Source of the DNA: an uncultured Saprospiraceae bacterium | GTDB lineage: Bacteria; Bacteroidota; Bacteroidia; Chitinophagales; Saprospiraceae | Assembly (NCBI GenBank): GCA_937959275.1 | Contig: CALGLU010000048.1 | Span: 21,341-85,340, forward strand | Direction of reading: 5' to 3' | DNA length: 64,000 nucleotides | Shown here: piece by piece, positions 8,835 through 18,349 of the stretch | How the letters are laid out: each line of letters starts with the position of its first letter | How positions within the stretch are numbered: the first letter of the stretch is position 1 | The notes under the pieces: generated by a model | Seen by the model: only the letters and a program-made list of their open reading frames with translations | Database searches by the model: none | What the model was told of the DNA's origin: nothing | Translations under genes and position numbers: made by a program

Positions 8835-10351
8835 TGAAGTTTTAGTTTTAATATAGCACTATATTGATTATGCTGTTCGAAGCTTTCTAAACTGTGTTTA
8901 TCAGGATAACGAAGCTCCATTCTACGTTTTAAATTTTTCAAACCAATTCCTGCATCAGTATCCAGTTTTTCCTCTATCGAATTGACCGCAGTAAATACCA
9001 AATCGTTTTGATCGCTAGTTAGGCTCAAATGTAAATAGCAATTTCCTTCCGCAGGTTCAATTCCATGCTTGAAGGCATTTTCGACAAAGGTAATAAACAA
9101 CAAAGGAGGAATCTGTTGCTCCTTATCAGAAATAGTTATGTCAAACTTATAATCCAGTTTTTTGTGTAATCTAATTTGCTGAAGTTGTACGTAGTCTTCA
9201 ATATATTTAAGCTCCTCCTTCAATGGAACAAAATCTTCTTTGCCTTTATAAATTACATAACGCATCAACTCTGAAAGTTGCAAAATCACTTCAGGTGTCT
9301 GCTTATCTTTTGTGATACTCAGAGCGTATAGATTATTCAGAGTGTTGAAAAAGAAATGCGGATTAATTTGTTGTTTGAGCAAATTGAGTTCAGTAGCAGA
9401 TTTTTCTTTCTCTAGATTCACAATTTCATTACTCTGGCGAAACCATTCATTAGAAATAATAATAGGTACAGATAACAACATAATAAGAAAAGCTAAACCA
9501 CCTCCATCATCTGAGAATGTTTTTCCATCTGGTTGAAAAAACTCTAATCCCAATTCTGAACTTATTGGCAACACTCTTAGGAACATAATAAATAGAGGAT
9601 AAAAAATGAGAATAACTGCCGCTACTGAAAAACCATAAAAAATAACGCCTTTTTCTTTCAATAATTTTGGGATTAAAAAATGCTTATTGATGTGATAATA
9701 AAAATAATATAACAGGAGAATAATCAAGAATTGGAAAACAAAAAAAATAAATTTGACTGCGAGCATGGCTCCTGAAAATACCGTAATATTATCAATACCA
9801 CTCCCTACACGAAATATCCCAACTACTGACAAAAATATAGACAAGAGTAACACAACGACTAATAACATTTTATCCACGGATATAACCTGAGTCCAGATTT
9901 TAGTTTTTAGTTTATCCTTAAAATAGTTTTGAAATACGAGGCCAAGTTCTGTACATAAAACAGACCCACTCGTAACCAACAAAAAGGAAAGTGCAAACGT
10001 AGAATAGTCTTCAAGTTGATGACTATGCTGATGTTCTTGAATGACAAACCTCATTATTGATTCACTATTCAATGGTAGAATTATTAACCAAACAATCATA
10101 CAGAAAATCCATAGCGCAACCACCACTTTGAAAGGGAGTGATGATAATAGAGTTCTTCTAAAAAAAGCGAAGATCAGAACAGGACTATACACAATACACA
10201 GCTTTCCAAATATCTGAATATAATTAAGCCAGCTATCTTTCATAACTGACATCATCAACAAATAGCTCATAAACAGAAGCAATGTCATGAATATCCATAA
10301 GGTATTCTCAGTGAAAATAGATACCGCCTTTTTACTAAATGCCTCCATCAT
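8831..10351 (-). CDS. LytS-type membrane sensor histidine kinase
   Basis: The 506-residue protein has about eight hydrophobic helices over residues 1-300, then a His_kinase domain with the phospho-acceptor H332 in QINPHFFFNTLNNL, and a HATPase-like domain with N-box FVENAFKHG and G-box GIGLKNLKRR. It lacks PAS or periplasmic sensor domains, so the signal is probably sensed in the membrane. It forms a two-gene operon with the LytTR regulator (4-bp overlap) and is transcribed divergently from the ABC transporter genes. Confidence 0.93.
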   Translation of the reverse strand: MMEAFSKKAVSIFTENTLWIFMTLLLFMSYLLMMSVMKDSWLNYIQIFGKLCIVYSPVLIFAFFRRTLLSSLPFKVVVALWIFCMIVWLIILPLNSESIMRFVIQEHQHSHQLEDYSTFALSFLLVTSGSVLCTELGLVFQNYFKDKLKTKIWTQVISVDKMLLVVVLLLSIFLSVVGIFRVGSGIDNITVFSGAMLAVKFIFFVFQFLIILLLYYFYYHINKHFLIPKLLKEKGVIFYGFSVAAVILIFYPLFIMFLRVLPISSELGLEFFQPDGKTFSDDGGGLAFLIMLLSVPIIISNEWFRQSNEIVNLEKEKSATELNLLKQQINPHFFFNTLNNLYALSITKDKQTPEVILQLSELMRYVIYKGKEDFVPLKEELKYIEDYVQLQQIRLHKKLDYKFDITISDKEQQIPPLLFITFVENAFKHGIEPAEGNCYLHLSLTSDQNDLVFTAVNSIEEKLDTDAGIGLKNLKRRMELRYPDKHSLESFEQHNQYSAILKLKLQ

Positions 10352-10366
10352 TAAATTGTACTCGTC
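10351..10366 (+). promoter_or_regulatory. Repeated element in divergent promoter region, copy 1
   Basis: TTAAATTGTACTCGTC here matches 10531-10546 at 15 of 16 bases. This copy overlaps the first codon of the kinase gene, so it could repress or sense that promoter. See the second copy, which sits in a palindrome. Confidence 0.4.
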
Positions 10367-10530
10367 TAATTAATTTCAAGTAACAATAAAAGCTCCGTTC
10401 TTTCAAATCTTACTTATGAAAGGTAGTTTTTTCATGATTAAAGTGATTATACAGTAGAATACTCTAAAGAAACACATAAGGCACATAAGTCTTATGTTAC
10501 TTTTACAAGACACATCAGGAAGAAGAAGAA

Positions 10531-10552
10531 TTAAAATGTACTCGTCGAGTAC
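10531..10552 (+). promoter_or_regulatory. Repeated element, copy 2, with 15-bp palindrome
   Basis: TTAAAATGTACTCGTC is a near-identical copy of 10351-10366. Its end is part of a palindrome, GTACTCG-T-CGAGTAC (10538-10552). Located 81 bp before the ABC ATPase start, it looks like a dimer operator. The adjacent LytTR regulator is the obvious candidate, but LytTR sites are usually direct repeats, so another regulator is possible. Nothing else is evident in the 281-bp gap (10352-10632). Confidence 0.4.
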
Positions 10553-10632
10553 GTTAATCACGAAAATCTTCCCCTTAACCATTCAAAGTTGTCATCTACT
10601 GTACTTCAGACCATATTTGAAGAAAATATTCA

Positions 10633-11520
10633 ATGATGAATCTATCCATATCTAATCTCACTAAGGTTTATAATAACGGGGTCAAAGCTGTTGACAATTT
10701 AAATCTCGAAATCGGGACAGGCATGTTTGGCCTCTTAGGTCCTAACGGAGCAGGAAAATCAACCTTAATGCGAACTATCGCAACCTTACAAAATCCAGAT
10801 TCAGGTTCTATCCTATTTAAAGACATCGATGTTTTGAATGATCCGATGAGCCTGCGCAAAATATTAGGCTACTTACCACAAGAATTTGGTGTCTATCCAA
10901 AAGTGTCTGCATTAAATCTCCTAAACTATTTTGCAACCTTAAAAGGCATTGCATCTAAAAAAGAACGAGGTATATTGATTGATAAAATCCTAGAACTCAC
11001 TAATCTCTACGACGTACGTAAGAAAAAAGTAAGCGGCTATTCTGGTGGGATGAAACAACGATTCGGGATTGCCCAAATCCTGTTGAATAATCCTCAGCTG
11101 ATTATTGTAGATGAACCTACTGCCGGGCTCGATCCTGCAGAACGTCAACGCTTTCTAAATATTTTAAGAGAGGTCGGTATGGAAAACACAGTTATTTTTT
11201 CAACACACATTGTTGAGGATGTCAAAGAGCTTTGTACTGAAATGGCCATCATGAATGGTGGGGCTATTCTTCAACAAACCACTCCAATGGCTGCAACGAA
11301 AAACATTAATGGAGAAATGTGGACATCCCGTATTCAACGTGATGAATTAGAAACTGCCGAAGCCAAGTACGATGTGCTTTCTGCTAATTATAATCCAGAC
11401 AATTCGATCAATATTCGTGTTCATGCAGCGATACAGCCAGCTGCAGAGTTTGTCGCCACTAAACCCGATTTGGAAGACGTCTATTTTATTGCTCTCAAAC
11501 AGGCAACGGTTGCAGCTTAA
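10633..11520 (+). CDS. ABC transporter ATP-binding protein (CcmA/NatA-like)
   Basis: The 295-residue protein has Walker A GPNGAGKST at 36-44, signature YSGGMKQRFG from about 136, and Walker B LIIVDEP with E161, followed by the switch histidine in STHIVED. The C-terminal 70 residues are the regulatory extension typical of drug/peptide export ATPases. It should power the large ABC-2 permease-peptidase encoded 77 bp downstream. The second codon is also ATG (10636), so the start may be either. Confidence 0.95.
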   Translation: MMNLSISNLTKVYNNGVKAVDNLNLEIGTGMFGLLGPNGAGKSTLMRTIATLQNPDSGSILFKDIDVLNDPMSLRKILGYLPQEFGVYPKVSALNLLNYFATLKGIASKKERGILIDKILELTNLYDVRKKKVSGYSGGMKQRFGIAQILLNNPQLIIVDEPTAGLDPAERQRFLNILREVGMENTVIFSTHIVEDVKELCTEMAIMNGGAILQQTTPMAATKNINGEMWTSRIQRDELETAEAKYDVLSANYNPDNSINIRVHAAIQPAAEFVATKPDLEDVYFIALKQATVAA

Positions 11521-11597
11521 GCGTTTTTGGGAGACTCCTTTTTTTGAACCAAGCAATAGTCAACTCTGATCACTAAAACTCACTAAAGACAAAACTC

Positions 11598-14500
11598 ATG
11601 TTTACAACCATCTATACCTACGAATTAAAACACTGGATAAAACAACCAGCTATTTATATTTACGCCTTCTTCATCTTAGCTCTTGCTATAATGACAATGT
11701 CAGGAATGGCAGCAGAGGACAGTAACCGTTTTGGAGGACGAGTCATCAACTCATCAGTATTCTTACTAGAGATGACGAGAAAATTCATACTTCTTTTGTT
11801 TCTAATTTTGCCTGCTGTATTTGGCTTGTCAATATATCGCGACTTTAGCACCCGAATGCATACCATCTTGTATGCCTATCCATTTAGTAAGCGAGACTAC
11901 CTGGCTGCTAAATATCTGTCAGCCTTTACCATTTTTATGGCTATAACTGCCATGTTGGGCTTGGGATATATTGTTGGTGCAGAATTAATTCCTGGTGCAA
12001 ATCAAGAGCTTTTACAAAGCTTCAATCCTGTCGCTTATTTACAATTGTATGGTCTATTTATTTTGCCAAATATAGTCTTGTTGAGTGGGATTGTCTTTTC
12101 TGTTGTGCTTTTGAGTCGTAACATATATGCTGGTTTTGTGACTGCATTATTATTACTGGTGATACAGCAAATTGCTGGAAGTCAATTAGTCGGCGGTAAT
12201 GGTTCTTTATTGGCAGGTATGTTAGACCCTCTTGGCTTAAAGTCATTCGGATACTATACTAGTCAATGGACCGTTGATGATCGTAACAACAAGTTACTTC
12301 CTTTTGAAGGCGTTGTAATTTGGAATCGACTGCTGTGGTTAGCCGTTTCATTTGGAATCTTTTTTATAACCTATCGGAAGTTTAATTTTCATCAAGGTGC
12401 GCTGTCAATTATCAATACAAAACGCATCCAAGCTCAAAAGGCCGCTCAGCATTTTGGCATGATTCACAAAGTTGTTTTGCCAAAGGCCAATTTTGATTTT
12501 TCTTTCTTACACAAATTAAGAGGGACTTGGCAATTAGCAAAAATCGACTTTAGATCTATTGTAACCAGTCGGTCCTTCTTATGCTTGGTGTTAGGAGGCT
12601 TGATCTTCGTGACTGTGGTAATGTCTACCGTAGATCCTCGATTAGGTACAGAAACTTTACCCATGACGTGGCAATTATTAGAACTGCCCATTATCGTCTA
12701 TGCAGGAGTGATTAATGTCATTACATTCCTCTATGCGGGGCTTTTGGTGCACAGAGGCAAACTGGCAAATATGCATCAGTTAATTGACTCCACGCCTGTT
12801 GAGAATTGGATGTTATTGGGATCTAAATTTTTAGCTTTGGTTAAGATGCAAATGGTGCTTCTGTCTTTAGTTATGTTGGGTGGTATTTTTACTCAAATCA
12901 TAAAAGGCTATTATAACTTTGAAATCGGGCAATACCTGTTTAATCTTTTTGGTATCAATTTAATACATTTTGCAATCTGGGCGATGCTGGCCTTATTCAT
13001 TCAAACAGTCATAGATAATCCATACATTGGATTTTTCTTGTTGCTATTTGCACCAATAGGATTTATAGGTCTATCAGAATTTGGACCTCAACATTTAGGC
13101 CTTGATTTTCTAGAGCAAATGATGTTTCGCTACAATCAAGCACCAGGAGATGTATTTGGTTTGAAATACTCTGATCTAGATGGTTATGGTGCGATGCTGC
13201 CAAGCTATTTCATATACAAATTTTATTGGGCGCTGGCAGGGTTACTCTTATTAGTTGCCACATTGATGTTGTGGAATCGTGGGTTGCCTCAGTCATTTGT
13301 CGAACGATTGACCATAGGTAAACAAAGATTTTCAGGAAAATTAGCAGTCGGTTTTATGGTTATATTTTTTGCCTTCATCAGTCTTGGTGCTGGTTTGTAT
13401 TATGAGTCAAATGTGACACATGACTATTTTACAAGAGGGCAAAAAATCGAACTCCTTACCGCAGCTGAAAAGAAATATAAACGCTATGAACATTATGTAC
13501 AACCTAAAATCGTGTCAGTAAAAATGAACATGAATATATTTCCTGAGGAGCGACAGTTTAATTCTGATGGCCAATATTGGCTTGTCAATAAATCAGAACA
13601 ACCTATTGATACCCTAATCATTAATTATCTGACAGGTACGAATGCACACTATAGTTTCAATAAATCAACTCAAATCGTTAGCAGAGATACGGTTGCTGAT
13701 TTCTCACATTTTGACATATTGGTCTTATCTGAAAGCTTGGTGCCAGGTGACAGTATGCACATGACATTTACAAATCATAATGATCCGACCACATTATTGC
13801 GAACCAATGATTTTGTGAAATCCCAAGGTGCAATTATCAAAGACAATATTTTTCCTCGCTTTGGTAATTATCTAGAATTTGTCAGGAGCACTAATAATCT
13901 AGGAGGCAGAAGTAAGGCGCCGAAACCAAGTGAGGACCATGCTCATCATCATTCATATATGGGAATGGACGCTGATCATGTTGATTTTGAAGCCATTATA
14001 AGTACTTCATCTAAACAAACAGCTATTGCACCTGGCGCATTGAAAAAGCATTGGGTAGAAAACAATCGAAATTATTATCACTATGAAACACAAAAAAAGA
14101 TATGCATGTCCTATTTGTTTTTGTCTGGTGATTATGAATTGGCATCTGATACATGGCATGATATTGATTTAGAAATATACTACGATAAAGATCATGCCTA
14201 TAATATCAGCAGAATGATGAATGGCTTAAAAGCAGGACTTGATTATTGTACTGAAAACTTTAGTCCCTATCAATTTAAACAGGTACGTATTGTAGAGTTT
14301 TCACAAATAAATGGGCGCACGGCGCACGGATATCCTAGTGTTATTCCTACAGGAGAAGGGGCTGGGTTCATTGCAGATGTCGATGATTCTCCAGAGGGTG
14401 GCAACGACTTTGCATTTGGTACTGCAGTCCATGAAGTTGCTCATATGTGGTGGGGACACCAAGTCATGCCTTCAGAAACTAGAGGTGCAAAATTAATTGT

Positions 14501-15260
14501 AGAATCTATGGCTGTTTATGTCAGCATGAAAGTTGAGGAGCTAATAAATGGTGTGGACAAAGCGCGTGCATTAAGAAAGGGAGGCTTAGAAAGTTATTTA
14601 AAAGAACGGACCCGTCAGCGTCGTGAAGAGAGTCCATTAATGTATGCCTATCCAGACGAAAATTATTTGGCCTATCAAAAAGGTGGCTCTGTCTTATATG
14701 CGATGAGTGACTACTTAGGAGAAAAAGTATTAAACAATGCACTCAAAAATTATGTAGAAGCCGTTGCCTACCAAGAAGGCACTTACACAACATCTGAAGA
14801 GATGGTGGACTATATCCGAGTTGCCACTCCTGACTCTTTACAGTACCTGATTCATGATATGTTTGAAACAGTCACGCTATACGACAACAAAATGGATGAC
14901 TGGTCAGCAACAGCATTAGATAATGGATCATACCGTGTTGATATGAGTTTTCACATCAGTAAATTTCGCTCAGGTAAAAATGGCAAAGCTGTGTATTCGG
15001 ATAATCAATCAGACTCATTGAGCTATCAATCTCCAGACAAAGACATCGTCATTCATTCTTTACCCTTGTCAGATTATATAGAGGTCGGTCTGTTTGATGA
15101 AAACGAAGAGGAGCTATTGCTGCAAAAAATTAAAGTGTCCAACATTCGAAATACATTCACTTTCGTCGTTGACAAGAAACCTGAAAAAGTAGGCGTAGAT
15201 CCGTATTTTAAACTCATTGATCGGAGTTTGTCAGATAATATAATGAGGCATAAGGAATAA
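11598..15260 (+). CDS. ABC-2 permease fused to M1-family aminopeptidase
   Basis: The 1220-residue protein starts with about 12 hydrophobic helices in two ABC-2-like blocks (residues 1-600). A periplasmic M1 peptidase region follows, with zinc motif HEVAH (945-949) and the downstream glutamate at about E969 in VESMAVY. The N-terminal GxMEN-type substrate loop is degenerate. It pairs with the upstream ATPase. This fused family is known in Bacteroidota and other phyla, but its substrate is not; export coupled to peptide trimming, or envelope stress relief, is a guess. A His-rich patch (EDHAHHHSYMGMDADH, around residue 780) may bind metal. Confidence 0.88.
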   Translation: MFTTIYTYELKHWIKQPAIYIYAFFILALAIMTMSGMAAEDSNRFGGRVINSSVFLLEMTRKFILLLFLILPAVFGLSIYRDFSTRMHTILYAYPFSKRDYLAAKYLSAFTIFMAITAMLGLGYIVGAELIPGANQELLQSFNPVAYLQLYGLFILPNIVLLSGIVFSVVLLSRNIYAGFVTALLLLVIQQIAGSQLVGGNGSLLAGMLDPLGLKSFGYYTSQWTVDDRNNKLLPFEGVVIWNRLLWLAVSFGIFFITYRKFNFHQGALSIINTKRIQAQKAAQHFGMIHKVVLPKANFDFSFLHKLRGTWQLAKIDFRSIVTSRSFLCLVLGGLIFVTVVMSTVDPRLGTETLPMTWQLLELPIIVYAGVINVITFLYAGLLVHRGKLANMHQLIDSTPVENWMLLGSKFLALVKMQMVLLSLVMLGGIFTQIIKGYYNFEIGQYLFNLFGINLIHFAIWAMLALFIQTVIDNPYIGFFLLLFAPIGFIGLSEFGPQHLGLDFLEQMMFRYNQAPGDVFGLKYSDLDGYGAMLPSYFIYKFYWALAGLLLLVATLMLWNRGLPQSFVERLTIGKQRFSGKLAVGFMVIFFAFISLGAGLYYESNVTHDYFTRGQKIELLTAAEKKYKRYEHYVQPKIVSVKMNMNIFPEERQFNSDGQYWLVNKSEQPIDTLIINYLTGTNAHYSFNKSTQIVSRDTVADFSHFDILVLSESLVPGDSMHMTFTNHNDPTTLLRTNDFVKSQGAIIKDNIFPRFGNYLEFVRSTNNLGGRSKAPKPSEDHAHHHSYMGMDADHVDFEAIISTSSKQTAIAPGALKKHWVENNRNYYHYETQKKICMSYLFLSGDYELASDTWHDIDLEIYYDKDHAYNISRMMNGLKAGLDYCTENFSPYQFKQVRIVEFSQINGRTAHGYPSVIPTGEGAGFIADVDDSPEGGNDFAFGTAVHEVAHMWWGHQVMPSETRGAKLIVESMAVYVSMKVEELINGVDKARALRKGGLESYLKERTRQRREESPLMYAYPDENYLAYQKGGSVLYAMSDYLGEKVLNNALKNYVEAVAYQEGTYTTSEEMVDYIRVATPDSLQYLIHDMFETVTLYDNKMDDWSATALDNGSYRVDMSFHISKFRSGKNGKAVYSDNQSDSLSYQSPDKDIVIHSLPLSDYIEVGLFDENEEELLLQKIKVSNIRNTFTFVVDKKPEKVGVDPYFKLIDRSLSDNIMRHKE

Positions 15261-15349
15261 TATCACAATAAATAATATGTGCAATGTATATTTTTCCGTG
15301 TCTTCGAATTTCCCCAATACTGTTTCTCACTATAATCGATAAAACATAA

Positions 15350-15373
15350 AACACCCCATTTTAGTGGGGTGTT
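15350..15373 (+). terminator. Stem-loop after the ABC-peptidase gene
   Basis: A perfect 9-bp stem, AACACCCCA with TGGGGTGTT, closes a 6-nt loop. There is no U-tract on either strand next to it, so it may be an RNA-end processing signal or a weak terminator. The rest of the 356-bp gap 15261-15616 is AT-rich with no gene seen. Confidence 0.55.
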
Positions 15374-15616
15374 CGTACGTTATAGAATTCCTTACATGTA
15401 TCCAGGATGAGAACATTCATTTTTTAATCAAAACAATTGGGTTACATCAGACTATTTAGTGACATCTAAACATGAATATTGATATAAATATGTTCTGATA
15501 TTCTATGTGCATTCATTTTTCATCAAGACTTATCAATCATTAGTTAATAAATATACTGGCTATAGTCTTTTACTGACTTCTCATGCCTTTTTTATCGATA
15601 ATCGAAATGTAATACA

Positions 15617-16732
15617 ATGATTTATAGACTATTATTTCAAGTGCTCGTCTTTACGCTGTTTTTGTTATTAATGACACCCGCTTCATGCCAAAAGGAATTA
15701 AGCTATGCAAAGGTTCCTATATTATCAACAGAGCAATGGCGTCAATTAGAGGTAGATGTAGATGATCAAGACGTTTTGATATTCGATAGCAATACTAATT
15801 TATTTATGCTATTCAATGGCTCTATTTGGGTGTCATTGGGTGATGGTGGTATTAGTAATCGTATTATAAATGAATTTTCTGATTTACTAGATATTGTTCC
15901 AAACGCTGATGATTCTATCGCCCCAAAAAGTGCTGCATTTAAAGCTGTACTCAAAATAAAAAAGAAGCAGTTAAAAAAGATTGTACTTGACGACAGCTAT
16001 AAGAACACACTAATCTATTCTGGCGGCTACAGACTCTATGATGGTCAATTCTGGAGAGACATGGGGAACGGCGGCAAATACAATGATTTGATTAATAAAC
16101 AAAAAAGTATTGTAGGATTAAAGGATGACTTTACAAACTCGTGGAAACGTAAATTTGGTGTTGGCCTATTTGTTGGCACGAACTATACCTCTATGTTTAG
16201 AGATTCCAAATGGCCTTCGAATCCATTTATCAATAATTTGGCTAGCGGTTGGGAAATCGGCTTAAATCAGAATTTAATTTATAAAAAATACTTTCAGTCA
16301 AGGTTTTATCTCGGTTGGAATAATGCCAATGTCACCGAAGTATTCAGTGAGACTGATGGTCGGCGAATAACTGCCAATTGGAATATTTCAGGCCCACGAA
16401 TCGCTTTGCTTCCGATCATCTTTACACCTGGCACAAAAGATTTTAAATTGACTTTTGGAGGTGGATTTTATGGAAAGTATCATATGAACAAACGATTCGA
16501 ATCTGATAATTCTGAAACTCTATTTACACTGGAAGACACTAAATTATTTGAATACAATTATGAGTATGGTATTCAAGCACAAGTGGGAATTCAGATCTAT
16601 CGATTTTTCCTTGACATTAATTTTTACAATCAGTTGACATCCCTAATTGAAAGTATAAAGAGCAATAATGTCATCAATGAACGACAACTGAGACTCAAAG
16701 GCTATTCACTAAACCTTACATACACGTTTTAA
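15617..16732 (+). CDS. Outer-membrane beta-barrel protein with two N-terminal repeats
   Basis: This 371-residue protein has a signal peptide (cleavage near ASC-QKE; a lipoprotein form is possible but the lipobox is poor). Two related repeats follow, DVLIFDSNTNLFMLFNGSIW and TLIYSGGYRLYDGQFWRDMG, each ending in a G-rich turn. From about residue 165 there are alternating amphipathic strands ending in ...NLTYTF with C-terminal Phe, as in PorT/OmpA-like barrels. It is followed after 2 bp by the M43-like lipoprotein, so the two are probably co-transcribed and act together at the outer membrane. The precise role is unknown. Confidence 0.7.
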   Translation: MIYRLLFQVLVFTLFLLLMTPASCQKELSYAKVPILSTEQWRQLEVDVDDQDVLIFDSNTNLFMLFNGSIWVSLGDGGISNRIINEFSDLLDIVPNADDSIAPKSAAFKAVLKIKKKQLKKIVLDDSYKNTLIYSGGYRLYDGQFWRDMGNGGKYNDLINKQKSIVGLKDDFTNSWKRKFGVGLFVGTNYTSMFRDSKWPSNPFINNLASGWEIGLNQNLIYKKYFQSRFYLGWNNANVTEVFSETDGRRITANWNISGPRIALLPIIFTPGTKDFKLTFGGGFYGKYHMNKRFESDNSETLFTLEDTKLFEYNYEYGIQAQVGIQIYRFFLDINFYNQLTSLIESIKSNNVINERQLRLKGYSLNLTYTF

Positions 16733-16734
16733 TC

Positions 16735-18327
16735 ATGAAGAATTTATTATATATTTTATTGGCTTGTATTGTTATTACAGCTTGTGAAGAGTATGAAGAG
16801 TTGGGATTGGAAGAATATTATGACACGTACTTAATAAATGATGTTTTTCTAAATGTAGATAAAATCATCTTTTTCGAAGGTGATCCACCTGTCAACTTTA
16901 CAGCCGAGGCATTTGATCAAACTGAAAATGTAGTCAGCAATTTTGACTTTGATGTTATCATTAATGAAACCGACACGCTTGAAGGAAAAACATTTTCACC
17001 AACTGAAACCGGTAGATATATAGCTCATGCTGTCGCTAACAATGTAGAGTCTCCTAGGATCGCAATTGACTTTATCCAACCTAGCGATATCACAAATCTC
17101 AATTTATATTATCAGGGGTATCAACATTTAACAACAGAGCCGTGGTCAGTCACTGGTGACTTTATTCTAACAACGTCATTTCCGAATAGAGCTGTTGATG
17201 TAGAAATAAGTCGTTCAAATATTCCCTTAACTATTTCTGATGGACGGACGAGTACAGAAAAAGAAGGACTGCGGTTTTCAAAAGCTGGCACTTATCAGGT
17301 CTATGCTGAATTTAATGGTATCAGAACTGAGTCAATTGACATTATTGTAAGAGAAGCCAAATCTTATGAAGTAATAGATATCCCTGTCGTCTTTCATTAT
17401 GTCAATCAGAATCCGAATATGGATCAAATAGAAAAAGCCATTGCATCCTACAATGCCGTATTTAACAACCAAAATATTTCATTAAATGAAGATCCATTTT
17501 TGGCTCAATGGGATAATCCAAGTTGGGTAAATGCAGGCATGGCATTTTCACTTGTTCCTGTGAGTGAAGTATCAAGTCTTGAATCTGATGGCGTTAATTT
17601 AATCAGTACTCCTGATAAGATTGAAACAAAGGCTGCCTTTGATTTAATTGCCAGAAATAATTTATTAAATCCAAATAAATACTTGAATATTTTTGTGACT
17701 GAAGATATTGATAATTCAGTATCAGTCAGACCAATTGTGGCAGGACCAGCACCAATCATTGCTGGAGTCTCAAATGTGGAGACTGCTGAATCTCGCCAAC
17801 CTTATATCCTGAATATCAGCGAACCATATAATTCTTTTACAATGGGAGAATTTTGGGGTTTACTGCAAACACAAGGATGTCGTGATGATTTTGCTGATGA
17901 CACTTACTCTTTCATATTAGAACCGCAAGGAGCCGCTGGATTTAGCAATTATAGTGATGGAGGAGGCTCTGACCCATATTCAACAAATAATTGTCGATCA
18001 GGTGGCTTTACAGATAGATGGCGTTCCGAATGGGATACAAGAATTTGTCTTGCCAGATCTGAAAACTATTCATTTAGGATAACTCAAGGACATGAAGTTG
18101 TTAATACACAAATCGCTACAGATTGCAACGCAAAAGATCCCTTATTTCCAAGCTTCTTTTACATCAACAATATCATGGATAGAAATGAGCCTGACAATTT
18201 CAAAAAGTTCGGCACTTTAGAATTTGGCATAGACAGGTTTAGAACAATCATCACCTATGATCAACGTGAACGGATGCGCAGGATCATAGAAGGTGCAGCT
18301 TATAGACCAACTAAACGGAATCGATAA
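16735..18327 (+). CDS. Lipoprotein resembling an M43 (pappalysin-like) peptidase, zinc site lost
   Basis: The 530-residue lipoprotein has lipid Cys C17 (lipobox ITAC). Residues about 35-215 look like two Ig-like domains. From IPVVFHYVNQNP the order of segments follows M43 peptidases: the early strand, helix DQIEKAIASYNAVF, and the terminal NNIMD (M481) and ITYDQRERMRRIIEG. Where active members have HExxHxxGxxH, this one reads TMGEFWGLLQ (369-378) followed by GCRDDFADDT, so the zinc ligands are missing. It is probably a binding protein rather than a protease. Homology is inferred by eye. It partners the upstream outer-membrane protein. Confidence 0.65.
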   Translation: MKNLLYILLACIVITACEEYEELGLEEYYDTYLINDVFLNVDKIIFFEGDPPVNFTAEAFDQTENVVSNFDFDVIINETDTLEGKTFSPTETGRYIAHAVANNVESPRIAIDFIQPSDITNLNLYYQGYQHLTTEPWSVTGDFILTTSFPNRAVDVEISRSNIPLTISDGRTSTEKEGLRFSKAGTYQVYAEFNGIRTESIDIIVREAKSYEVIDIPVVFHYVNQNPNMDQIEKAIASYNAVFNNQNISLNEDPFLAQWDNPSWVNAGMAFSLVPVSEVSSLESDGVNLISTPDKIETKAAFDLIARNNLLNPNKYLNIFVTEDIDNSVSVRPIVAGPAPIIAGVSNVETAESRQPYILNISEPYNSFTMGEFWGLLQTQGCRDDFADDTYSFILEPQGAAGFSNYSDGGGSDPYSTNNCRSGGFTDRWRSEWDTRICLARSENYSFRITQGHEVVNTQIATDCNAKDPLFPSFFYINNIMDRNEPDNFKKFGTLEFGIDRFRTIITYDQRERMRRIIEGAAYRPTKRNR

Positions 18328-18349
18328 AAACCGAATCTAAGTGTAGACC

